Source: an uncultured Eubacteriales bacterium (lineage in GTDB: Bacteria > Bacillota > Clostridia > UBA1381 > UMGS1253). From it: DNA of 64,000 bases. Position numbers and translations under genes: made by a program. The stretch's first letter is position 1. Each line of letters begins with the position of its first letter. This document shows, piece after piece, positions 26,354 through 33,659 of this stretch. The notes beneath the pieces are model-generated. The model worked only from the letters and a program-made list of their open reading frames with translations, did no database searches and had not been told where the DNA came from. Location of the stretch: assembly GCA_902492065.1 (NCBI GenBank), contig CABUKE010000002.1, positions 1-64,000 on the forward strand, read 5' to 3'.

Positions 26354-27763
26354 AGCTTTATTCAGATGTCAAAGCTGTCCAATGTCAAGGGAAGAATATC
26401 GTATATTACAAGCCACGCAAGGCAGGAAAACCTCTATGCCACCTACCGCACCGCAGACAATATCTTTTGGAGCAACCTCGCAAAAGAGTGTCAGCAGGAG
26501 TTTAAGCGAAGCGGAGCAGACGGAAAGTGTATCGAAGCAAGGGAGCTGATTATCGCCCTGCCCGAAGTTTACACCACCTATGAGCCGCAGCAGGTGCTTG
26601 AAGATTTCACAGAGGAATTTCGCAGACGGTACAATGTGGAATGTGTATCGGCTCTCCACCACAACAAGAGAAAGACCAATTACCACATCCACCTCATATT
26701 CAGCGAACGGCGGCTACTTGCCGAGCCGGATATAAAGATCGCCAGCCGAAGCGTATTCTATGATGAAACGGGCAAGCGGGTACGCACCAAGAAAGAGATA
26801 ACCGATGAAAACGGTAAAATCCGTGAGGGCTGTACCGTTATCCCCAAAGGCGGCATTTATGAACAGCACCTTTTCACCGTAAAGGATGACCGTTTCAAAA
26901 GCGACCCTTTTCTTCGGGAAGTAAAGGAAATCTATACTGCCCTTATCAATCGGCATATCTCCGATCCCGAACAGCACCTAAAGGTGTTCAATCCCGAAAG
27001 TATCTATCTGCCGACAAAGAAGATTGGCAAGAACAATCCCAAAGCCGCAGAGATTGAAGCCGACAATGCCGCAAGGCAGGAATGGAACAGAACGGCGGAT
27101 ATGGCACTCATATCGGGGATTGAGGAAGCAAAGATACTGGAAATCAAGAAAGAGGAGATCTACCAAAAAGCAAGTCAGTCCATTAAAGCAAATGGCTGGC
27201 TGCCCAACCTATTCCGCAGTATCGTGAGCAAGGCAAAGGAATTTTTGCAGAACTTAATAAAGCAGACGGCGTTACCGCCAAAGCCGGTACTCAATATGGA
27301 TATGGCAGAGTTCCGCACAATGCAAACGCTGATGATACGGGTACAGGACAGGGCAAAAGAGATCCGCAGCTTGCAGGATGAAGTACCCAAGTTAAAGGCA
27401 CAGCTTGCCGAAACAAAGGGTATATTCAAGAGCAAGGAGCGAAAGGCATTAGAAACACAAATACAGCAGACGGAAGAAAAAATCTCCGCTATGCTGGAAG
27501 TATTACCCGATATTCTGAAAAGTGACGGTTATCCCGATGTACGGGCGTTTATGGCAACCTACCGCAAGGCAGAAGCCGTAGTTGAACAGTATAACCGTGA
27601 GCTTGCCGAATGGGAACGCAAGGTCAAGGAAAGCCGCAGACCCGCCGAAAAAGAACGGTATGCACCGCCCGAAAGAGAAAGTGTCCGTGACCAACTCAGA
27701 CGGTTACAGGCAGAGGGCAGACAAGCCAAGCCCAAGCACCGATCCCACGACAGAGAAAGATAG
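26342..27763 (+). CDS. mobA: MobA/MobL-family relaxase
   Basis: A 473-aa relaxase that would nick the element at oriT for conjugal transfer by a helper. Tyrosines near the N-terminus (GRISYITSHARQENLYATY, residues ~17-35) are nucleophile candidates. The HUH metal-binding motif is in TNYHIHLIFSERR (~residues 109-121), preceded by VSALHHNKRK. The second half is a coiled coil (~320-400) followed by a basic tail. The start ATG 26342 follows GGAGATGATTT. It is the only plus-strand gene of the element. oriT is not identified but probably lies near 26280-26340. Confidence 0.92.
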   Translation: MTRHSFIQMSKLSNVKGRISYITSHARQENLYATYRTADNIFWSNLAKECQQEFKRSGADGKCIEARELIIALPEVYTTYEPQQVLEDFTEEFRRRYNVECVSALHHNKRKTNYHIHLIFSERRLLAEPDIKIASRSVFYDETGKRVRTKKEITDENGKIREGCTVIPKGGIYEQHLFTVKDDRFKSDPFLREVKEIYTALINRHISDPEQHLKVFNPESIYLPTKKIGKNNPKAAEIEADNAARQEWNRTADMALISGIEEAKILEIKKEEIYQKASQSIKANGWLPNLFRSIVSKAKEFLQNLIKQTALPPKPVLNMDMAEFRTMQTLMIRVQDRAKEIRSLQDEVPKLKAQLAETKGIFKSKERKALETQIQQTEEKISAMLEVLPDILKSDGYPDVRAFMATYRKAEAVVEQYNRELAEWERKVKESRRPAEKERYAPPERESVRDQLRRLQAEGRQAKPKHRSHDRER

Positions 27764-27831
27764 CTTTAACACCGAAAACAACACCGCAGGGCAGTACCCC
27801 TGCCTTGCGGGATTACATACATTTTGACAGA

Positions 27832-27873
27832 AAAACACCCTGCAAGATTTTCAAGTCTCGCAGGGTGTTTTGT
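27832..27873. terminator. Bidirectional terminator between mobA and the PPOX gene
   Basis: AAAACACCCTGC (27832-27843) pairs with GCAGGGTGTTTT (27860-27871) around a 16-nt loop. A-run and T-run flank both sides, which suits the two converging genes. Confidence 0.88.
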
Positions 27874-27927
27874 TCGCTTTATGAAAGAGGCGTCAGCTTC
27901 TTATCATCTTTGTTTATAGGGTTTTTA

Positions 27928-28338
27928 TCAAAGGTTTACTGTTTCCGTTTTGAAATTGCTGAACCATTCCGCTTCAAAACCCGTAAATTTTAAGATGCAG
28001 TAATCGGGATCAGTCACGCCTTTGCGGTAAAAGCGGTTGAAAAACGGCTTCCAGAAACGGTCTTTTGTGGGCTGGTCAGTAAGTACAATCATATTGCCCT
28101 TAATCTCAACGCCTTGAAAATTTCTGCCCTTTTCGTAGAAATAGACACACGCCTTTGAATTGCTGCGATAGTGCTTCACCTTTCTCGATGAGGTGTAGGT
28201 GGCAAAATAAATATCGTTTCCCTCAATCAGTACGGGCTGTATTAACGCTCTTGTTGCCGGATAACCGTTTTCATCAACGGAGGAAATCAAGGATGTTTTT
28301 TGCCTTGATATAAATTCGTAGATTTTCTCTTTGTCCAT
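27928..28338 (-). CDS. Pyridoxamine 5'-phosphate oxidase-family protein
   Basis: A 136-aa single-domain split-barrel FMN-binding protein: SLISSVDENGYPATRAL, YFATYTSSRKVKHYRSN, CVYFYEKGRNFQGVEIKG, and KFTGFEAEWFSNF near the end. Family members reduce flavin-accessible substrates or bind FMN/heme. The reaction here is unknown. ATG 28338 is preceded by AAGGAGG at good distance, whereas the TTG two codons upstream is not needed. It lies 14 bp after the DUF5131 gene, so the two probably share a transcript. Confidence 0.88.
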   Translation of the reverse strand: MDKEKIYEFISRQKTSLISSVDENGYPATRALIQPVLIEGNDIYFATYTSSRKVKHYRSNSKACVYFYEKGRNFQGVEIKGNMIVLTDQPTKDRFWKPFFNRFYRKGVTDPDYCILKFTGFEAEWFSNFKTETVNL

Positions 28339-28352
28339 GCTCAACTACCTCC

Positions 28353-29195
28353 TTAACAATGGAACTTATCGCTTTCCTTTGGCTTCCGTTTTGCTTCCAT
28401 CGCTTCTTTCATTGCGGCTTTTCGGTCATAAATAGCAGCCACTTCTTTTTCAATGTCAACAGGCGGATAGTGCAATCCACTTTTCAATGCCTGTACCATT
28501 TGTTCGGTACGGTTACGGATTTTATACTCCTTGCCGTCCTTAATGAAGATGTTGCCGGTCTGTCCGAAAATAAGTTGGACATTGTTTTCCACGCAAGCAT
28601 CGTGGACTTTTTTTACCCATTCGTAGTGCAAGGGGCGTGAGCCTAAATAGTTTTCACCGCCAGCAAGAACTGTTTCGATTTTACCTGTTGCAAGATAGGG
28701 GGCAATATCAACTTCCCCGATAAAGGGCTTCAAGCTGACCCAACGGTGTTTTGCGGGCAGGTCAAGCAGATACGGCATACGCTGTTCCAAACGCTTTTGG
28801 TTTTCGCAGGAAACAGAAAAGGATACATTATCCCAACCGTCATCCCAATCAGACGGCAGGCAATCCTGAATGCGTTCAGCACGCTTTGTCAGCAAAGAAA
28901 AGGTTACATCGGGACGGCGGCGAATAAAATCCCACGCTTCAATACGCCAAGCGTCAGCTTCTTCCACAAAAAAGTCGCTCGCCATACATACACGCACAAA
29001 AGAACCGCTGGGCAACTTCCAGTTCCCATCTCTGTCCTTTTTAACAGGCAAATTAAAGTCGGATTTGTTTCTAACTACTTCGTTTGTATCCCTGCCGTAG
29101 CGCTTATCAAGAAAATAAGCATAACAGTTCTGACAACCTTCCGAGCATTTGTGGCAGCCGTGCCACGGGTTCCAAATTTTATCATTGAGATCCAT
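28353..29195 (-). CDS. DUF5131 (phage Gp37/Gp68) family protein
   Basis: A 280-aa protein beginning IWNPWHGCHKCSEGCQNCYA, the three-cysteine signature of the Gp37/Gp68 family. The cysteine pattern and layout resemble radical SAM enzymes. SLLTKR, DNVSFSVSCENQ, RWVSLKPFIGEVD and VLAGGENYLGSRPL are further family motifs. Function is unknown. Members occur on phages, plasmids and mobilizable elements. In this element it sits between the MATE and PPOX genes. The ribosome binding site is AAAGGAG. Confidence 0.9.
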   Translation of the reverse strand: MDLNDKIWNPWHGCHKCSEGCQNCYAYFLDKRYGRDTNEVVRNKSDFNLPVKKDRDGNWKLPSGSFVRVCMASDFFVEEADAWRIEAWDFIRRRPDVTFSLLTKRAERIQDCLPSDWDDGWDNVSFSVSCENQKRLEQRMPYLLDLPAKHRWVSLKPFIGEVDIAPYLATGKIETVLAGGENYLGSRPLHYEWVKKVHDACVENNVQLIFGQTGNIFIKDGKEYKIRNRTEQMVQALKSGLHYPPVDIEKEVAAIYDRKAAMKEAMEAKRKPKESDKFHC

Positions 29196-29208
29196 CGTAT
29201 ATTCTCCT

Positions 29209-30582
29209 TTATTGGTTTACTTGTTTTATAGGCATCTTCTTAAATTCGATAATCCACATCACTGCTGCAAACAGGAAAGTGATTCCGTCTGCCATAAGAC
29301 CGGCATAAGCAACACCACTGATTCCAATGAATTTTGGCAACAGAAAAAGTGGTATTAGGAACAGTAGCGGTCGAGATAGTGACACACATACACCCTTGAG
29401 CGGCTTTCCGAGTGCCGGAAATGCATTGGCACTGATTGGCTGGCAACCGTTTACAAAGGTAAAGAATAAATATATTTGCATCAGGCTTACAGCAAATTCC
29501 ATATAAAGAGCATCGTTTTCTGTGCCAAATAGCTTGACGATAGCTTCCGGGAATATCTGAAAGCACACGAATGCCACGCAGGAAAAGACAAACGACACCA
29601 CAATAATGCAGCGGAAGGTCTTTCGTACACGGTCGAAATTTTTAGCACCGTAGTTAAAGCCAAGGATAGGTTGACCGCCCTGTGCGATACCAAGCACCAC
29701 AGCGGTCACAAGCATACTGACTTTGCTGATAATACCCATTGCCGCAAGAGGAATATCGCTACCGTAGATTGACTGTGCACCGTATTCTCTAAGCACATTG
29801 CTTGTTGCAATCTGCTGAACAAGAATGGCAACCTGATTGATACAAACCGAGGTGCCAAGCGGAACAACTGCTTTGATACTTTCCCATTTTGGAATGAAAT
29901 CTCTGATTTTCAGCTTAAAAGACTGATACCGTGGCAAGTATAACAGAATAAGAATTCCACTGACGATTTGGCTGGTCACGGTAGCCCACGCAACACCTGC
30001 CATACCAAAACGAGGCACAAATACAGCGTCAAGAACGACATTCAGTACTGCACCTACGATAACGGCAATCATAGAATATGTCGGCTTACCGTCGGCTCTT
30101 ATCAAATGACTACCACCGGTGCTGAAAAGCAAAAAAGGAATACCGACATTGATAATTGAAACATAGGTCGTGGCATAACTAATGTTTTGCTCGGTTGCAC
30201 CAAAGAACCACAGCATAGGTTCAAGAAAGATACCGACAATCAGCGATATAAGGACACCCGAAATAATCAAACACCCGAATGTTGTGCCTACAATTTTAGA
30301 GCCTTTCTCACGGTTGCCACGCCCCATCTCTAAATTTAGGCTTGCCGCACCGCCGAAACCGAACAGAATGGCAACTGCGGTACAGATAATAGAGATTGGA
30401 TACGCTACATTGGTTGCTGCATTTCCGAGGATTCCAACATTCTGACCAATAAAAATCTGGTCAGTTATATTGTAGATTGATGTGATTAGATTGCTTATTA
30501 TCGCCGGAACGGCAAACTTGGCAAGTGTTTTGCCGATGGGAGCTGTACCGAGCGGATTCATTGTTTGTGTTACCTCGCTCAT
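29209..30582 (-). CDS. MATE-family multidrug efflux transporter
   Basis: A 457-aa integral membrane protein with about 12 hydrophobic segments. It begins PIGKTLAKFAVPAIISNLI, with YNITDQIFIGQNVG (the classical MATE N-terminal motif), GFGGAASLNLEMGRGN and VLGIAQGGQPILGFNYGA. MATE pumps expel cationic drugs in exchange for Na+ or H+. It overlaps the MarR gene by 4 bp, forming one regulated operon; this is the most obvious adaptive cargo of the element. The drug range cannot be told from sequence. Confidence 0.94.
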   Translation of the reverse strand: MSEVTQTMNPLGTAPIGKTLAKFAVPAIISNLITSIYNITDQIFIGQNVGILGNAATNVAYPISIICTAVAILFGFGGAASLNLEMGRGNREKGSKIVGTTFGCLIISGVLISLIVGIFLEPMLWFFGATEQNISYATTYVSIINVGIPFLLFSTGGSHLIRADGKPTYSMIAVIVGAVLNVVLDAVFVPRFGMAGVAWATVTSQIVSGILILLYLPRYQSFKLKIRDFIPKWESIKAVVPLGTSVCINQVAILVQQIATSNVLREYGAQSIYGSDIPLAAMGIISKVSMLVTAVVLGIAQGGQPILGFNYGAKNFDRVRKTFRCIIVVSFVFSCVAFVCFQIFPEAIVKLFGTENDALYMEFAVSLMQIYLFFTFVNGCQPISANAFPALGKPLKGVCVSLSRPLLFLIPLFLLPKFIGISGVAYAGLMADGITFLFAAVMWIIEFKKMPIKQVNQ

Positions 30583-31010
30583 ACTTCTTCACCTCGATTT
30601 GCTTTCATAATTTTATTTGCCTTTTCTGCCAACTCCACCAAAGTATTAAAACCTTCCAAACCGAGTCCGTCTACCAATTGCTCAAGTTTTCCGTTCAAAT
30701 CGGATTTTGCCCACTCGACCAATTCCAATCCCTTATCGGTAGGAAGAATATAATAGGCACGCTTATCTTGCGAACAAGGTTCTTTGGTTATATAGCCCTT
30801 GCTTTCCAAGGAACTAATGTGTGTCGTAATCATCTGTTTTGAAACGCCGAGCAGATCGGCAAGTTTCACAGGTGTGTATTGCCCCTCAGTTTCGGTGATG
30901 ATGTTAAGTACGCCCATCTCACTTGGTCGGATGGGCAACCCTTTTTTCAGTTCCATATAATTTTTAGCGAAAATAGAGAGCACCGCATTTGCATTAAAGT
31001 ATTTATTCAT
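30579..31010 (-). CDS. MarR-family repressor
   Basis: A 143-aa winged-helix regulator: MGVLNIITETEGQYTPVKLADLLGVSKQMITTHISSLESKGYI (helices 2-4, read over residues 33-75), then the wing with CSQDKRAYYILPTDKG. It probably represses its own promoter and the MATE gene until a drug binds. Two palindromes in the upstream promoter support autoregulation. It is translationally coupled to the MATE gene by a 4-bp overlap. Confidence 0.93.
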   Translation of the reverse strand: MNKYFNANAVLSIFAKNYMELKKGLPIRPSEMGVLNIITETEGQYTPVKLADLLGVSKQMITTHISSLESKGYITKEPCSQDKRAYYILPTDKGLELVEWAKSDLNGKLEQLVDGLGLEGFNTLVELAEKANKIMKANRGEEV

Positions 31011-31031
31011 CGTTGAGCACCTCGAATTAAA

Positions 31032-31081
31032 TAGTCAATGTGGATTGACTATATTATAGTACACCCACATTGACTTGTCAA
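31032..31081 (-). promoter_or_regulatory. MarR-MATE promoter with two operator palindromes
   Basis: On the minus strand, TTGACA (31076-31081), exactly 17 bp, TATAAT (31053-31058). Palindrome 1 is TAGTCAAT-GTGG-ATTGACTA (31032-31051), directly downstream of the -10. Palindrome 2 is ATTGAC-TT-GTCAAT (31068-31081), covering the -35. Both share the half-site ATTGACT, so a MarR dimer on each would block polymerase. Confidence 0.88.
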
Positions 31082-31090
31082 TAGGGTTCA

Positions 31091-31453
31091 AAGAAAAGTT
31101 ACAAAGTAACCTGAAAGAATGTAAAAATGGCAAGAGATCAACGGCTTTTATGCTACTGTTTTCCTGTCATTTGATTTCTCTTACTATACGGAATGGAGGT
31201 GGCTGTCCTTATCTTGTTTTGTTGTTGCTTCTCTACCACACATGAGCATTGTCAACGGGTTTATAAAAAGAAAAGGACAGCAAGAAATTATATCTTCTTG
31301 CTGCCGATACTTCTTATGTATAAATTAAATCGGAGTTTGCAATTTCCATAACTCTGCTACGGATACTGTTCACCCGAGCAATTTATCATAACATTTTTTG
31401 CAAGTTTTTTGGATAGAAAACGGCGGCAAGGATTTCTCCCTGCCGCCGTATGC
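31091..31453. other. Non-coding gap in the element
   Basis: No convincing gene. It holds two hairpins that work as minus-strand terminators: ACGGCGGCAAGG/CCCTGCCGCCGT (31421-31450), just after the 48-aa gene, and CAGCAAGAA/TTCTTGCTG (31278-31303), followed on the minus strand by a T-rich run. A 52-codon plus-strand frame (31193-31351) overlaps the second hairpin and is doubtful. Confidence 0.6.
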
Positions 31454-31600
31454 TCATTTTGCAAACTTTATCATAACCTCGTCAACAGCATCCGTATATC
31501 TGCCCTGTGCAATCAATTTGTTGCGATAGGCAAGTAGGGCGTTAAATATATACCGCCGTTCCTCTGCCGTGAGGTAAAGATAATACTTTTGCTTTCTCAT
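31454..31600 (-). CDS. Small TnpV-linked protein, 48 aa
   Basis: A basic 48-aa protein starting MRKQKYYLYLTAEERRYIF and ending DEVMIKFAK. Its ATG (31598-31600) overlaps the tnpV stop as ATGA and is preceded by GAGGTGATC, so translation is coupled. A longer in-frame reading from 31669 lies inside tnpV and is not needed. I associate similar small proteins with tnpV in clostridial mobile elements, but no function is known. Confidence 0.75.
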   Translation of the reverse strand: MRKQKYYLYLTAEERRYIFNALLAYRNKLIAQGRYTDAVDEVMIKFAK

Positions 31601-31977
31601 ACGAAGATCACCTCGGTATTGACTGTTTCCGTAACCGCTGACCGCAGAGCGCTCATTCTGCCGACCCATTCCATTTGATTGTTGGCTTTTAGTTTTTCGG
31701 TAATGCCCTCACGCTCTGCCCGCTGCTTCATAAGGCGGTCAAACAGTTCCTGTGCCTGTTCTTCAACATCGGCAAGATAGGCTTGTAGTTTTCCGCTTGT
31801 CAGCAGGTTTGTGTAGAACACCTTTTTATACTGACGGATATACCACAAATGCCGCTGTCCCCATACGCCGATATGCCTTTCTTCTTTTTCGGCGGGTAAT
31901 TCCAAACAAGGGATGTAATAATCGCCCTGCAACTCATACCAAAGACCGTTTTGCTCGTTATAAATGTACTTTTCCAT
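31597..31977 (-). CDS. tnpV: TnpV-family transposon protein
   Basis: A 126-aa protein matching TnpV of Tn4451-like elements: EKYIYNEQNGLWYELQGDYY, GVWGQRHLWYIRQYKKVFY, then a helical C-terminus. Its role in transposition or mobilisation is not established. The start ATG 31977 has GGAGG 8 nt upstream. A longer frame from 32010 has no ribosome binding site. TnpV usually accompanies serine-recombinase (TnpX) elements. Here it accompanies a tyrosine integrase, so the element is a mosaic. Confidence 0.88.
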   Translation of the reverse strand: MEKYIYNEQNGLWYELQGDYYIPCLELPAEKEERHIGVWGQRHLWYIRQYKKVFYTNLLTSGKLQAYLADVEEQAQELFDRLMKQRAEREGITEKLKANNQMEWVGRMSALRSAVTETVNTEVIFV

Positions 31978-32066
31978 TATGTAATCCTCCAAAATAATAT
32001 ATTCGCACATACATCACATTTTCCCGATTGCCACACCTTGTTATATCTTGTTATCAGTTTTTCTTG

Positions 32067-32084
32067 CCCTTGCTTTTGCCCTTA
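32067..32084. repeat. Subterminal 18-bp direct repeat, right copy
   Basis: CCCTTGCTTTTGCCCTTA differs from 24414-24431 at one position. It lies 80 bp inside the right att copy, against 33 bp on the left. Confidence 0.55.
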
Positions 32085-32163
32085 TAATGTATCGGGGGCA
32101 AGGGTAAAACGGTGTGAAATCGTATAAAGGGATAAGGTGAGCATTTTGCGAAAAATCCTTTAT

Positions 32164-32176
32164 TTTCAAGGCTTTT
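32164..32176. repeat. Putative att site, right copy
   Basis: TTTCAAGGCTTTT, identical to 24369-24381. Chromosomal sequence resumes after it: a short spacer with a perfect AGGTGGT/ACCACCT hairpin (32201-32217), then the tmcAL terminator. Confidence 0.65.
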
Positions 32177-32252
32177 GGAGGACTTTATTAAATCCCTACG
32201 AGGTGGTATAACCACCTATAAATTTTTAGATTTCAAATTACGATTGGTTTAG

Positions 32253-32283
32253 AAAAGGGATGTGCAATTTCACATCCCTTTTT
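32253..32283. terminator. Bidirectional terminator downstream of tmcAL
   Basis: AAGGGATGTG (32255-32264) pairs with CACATCCCTT (32271-32280), flanked by AAAA and TTTTT. It serves tmcAL on the minus strand and shields it from the plus strand. Confidence 0.85.
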
Positions 32284-32294
32284 GCATTGTTTTT

Positions 32295-33491
32295 TTATAG
32301 AATAATCGGCGTTGTTGTAAAGTCTGCGCCAGCCCTGCGCGCCTTTGGCGCAGGAAAAGCCAGATTATACAGGTCTGTACTTTTACAGTCAAGTTGGAAC
32401 AGAATGTCGGTGTATTTTTCTGGGTAGTTTGCCACCTTTGTAATAATTGGCAGGCGGCAGCTTTCCCGCATATAGGAAAGAAGTGTCCGCCCTGTCTGGT
32501 TCATGCCGAGCACACGAACGTAGGACGGCGCTTTGTCGTAGCCCAGGTGCGGAATCCCCAAAAAGGAGGCAAAGAGCAGCCTGCGGATACGCGCGCGTGT
32601 GTAGTGTTTGACGCAGCATAGTTCGATAAGCTCATCCGCTGTACTGGCCTTTGCCGCCATAGTGATAAGGCGGCCAGCAAACCCGTGCGGCATGTCGAGT
32701 ATATGGGCGAGTTCATTTGCGTTGCTGCGGCGCAGAAAGCTGAGAATCATTTGGTCAAACGCATTTGCAAAGACGGGGAAGCGGCCATTTTTGCGCGCTT
32801 CTTCGTAGAGGGCGTATGCTTCCGCTGGAACTGCGCCGGAGACGTCATCGCCGCGCTGCAAAGCGGCGCGCAGGGCGGAGGCCGACGCAATGTCTGAGGA
32901 GGTATGCGGGTCGTGGTGGCCCGCGCCATGGCGTGGAATACCGACTGGCTGAATCGTGCTGTTTTGCAGAAGCAACTGGCGCATATATTCCAAGGCAAGC
33001 ATATTGTTCGGCGTGGCAAAAAGGGCCGCATCAACACCATACAGGTCAGTCAGCGCCTGCTGCCGGGCGGCGGGGTATCCGGTATGGCCATCGAGGTATT
33101 TTTGCGTCTGCGTGTCTATTTTGTCAAACTCAAAGGCGAGCTTTTCTGCTAAAAAAGACAGCGAGGCAAGGCTTTCTGCCTCAATCCCGAAACTGAGGAC
33201 ATCTACGCATCCGAGTGCGTTAAGCGTCGATACTGCGCCGAAGGCAAAGAGTTGTGCGACAGCCAGCGCGTAATAGACCGGCAGTTCGAGCACGAGGTCG
33301 GCGCCGCCGAGCAGCGCGGCGCGTGCGCGCGTCCATTTGTCCGTAACGGCACAGTCGCCGCGCTGGACAAAGTGACCGCTCATAATACATATAACTGCGT
33401 CTGCACCGACGGTGCGGCGCGTTTCCTGGATATGGTATTGGTGTCCATTGTGGAAGGGGTTATATTCAGCAATGATTGCGGCTGTTTTCAT
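32295..33491 (-). CDS. tmcAL: tRNA(Met) cytidine acetate ligase TmcAL
   Basis: TmcAL (YlbM family), 398 aa, acetylates the wobble cytidine (C34) of elongator tRNA-Met using ATP and acetate. The N-terminal nucleotidyltransferase signature is IIAEYNPFHNGHQYHI (HxGH). IMSGHFVQRGD, GADLVLELP, LSFGIEAES, KYLDGHTGYPAARQ and the later PNNMLALEY are conserved. It stands alone and divergent from pta-ackA, which control the acetate pool it uses. The gene for its tRNA substrate is in the same window (11124-11200). Confidence 0.94.
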   Translation of the reverse strand: MKTAAIIAEYNPFHNGHQYHIQETRRTVGADAVICIMSGHFVQRGDCAVTDKWTRARAALLGGADLVLELPVYYALAVAQLFAFGAVSTLNALGCVDVLSFGIEAESLASLSFLAEKLAFEFDKIDTQTQKYLDGHTGYPAARQQALTDLYGVDAALFATPNNMLALEYMRQLLLQNSTIQPVGIPRHGAGHHDPHTSSDIASASALRAALQRGDDVSGAVPAEAYALYEEARKNGRFPVFANAFDQMILSFLRRSNANELAHILDMPHGFAGRLITMAAKASTADELIELCCVKHYTRARIRRLLFASFLGIPHLGYDKAPSYVRVLGMNQTGRTLLSYMRESCRLPIITKVANYPEKYTDILFQLDCKSTDLYNLAFPAPKARRAGADFTTTPIIL

Positions 33492-33573
33492 AGGATTCCG
33501 CCCTTTCAGAAGTATTTACAAAAATGCGCATATCTTTTTTTATAATCATACCATATTTTTTATAAAAATGCTA

Positions 33574-33602
33574 TTGTAATCTTAGTCCGGATACTATATA
33601 AT
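33574..33602 (+). promoter_or_regulatory. pta-ackA promoter
   Basis: TTGTAA (33574-33579), 17 bp, TATAAT (33597-33602), about 58 bp before the pta start codon. Confidence 0.82.
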
Positions 33603-33659
33603 AGATAAGGTATGAAATTTTTAGTCAGAAAGGCACATATTATACGGAGGCGTAGGGAA

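Larger units (their letters stand above)
24369..32176. mobile_element. Integrative mobilizable element, ~7.8 kb
   Basis: The segment is bounded by a 13-bp direct repeat. It carries a tyrosine integrase at one end reading inward from the boundary region, a MobA/MobL relaxase, TnpV and a small TnpV-linked protein at the other end. Cargo lies between them: PPOX-fold protein, DUF5131 protein, MATE pump and MarR regulator. It has no type IV secretion genes, so it would need a helper conjugative element. Base composition is lower in GC than the flanking chromosome. All genes except the relaxase are on the minus strand. Ends are inferred from the repeats. An excisionase was not identified. Confidence 0.8.

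Noticed and set aside
31193..31351. 52-aa plus-strand frame in the element
   Set aside because: Overlaps a minus-strand terminator hairpin and has cysteine-rich, non-typical composition; not enough to call a gene despite a nearby GGAGG.
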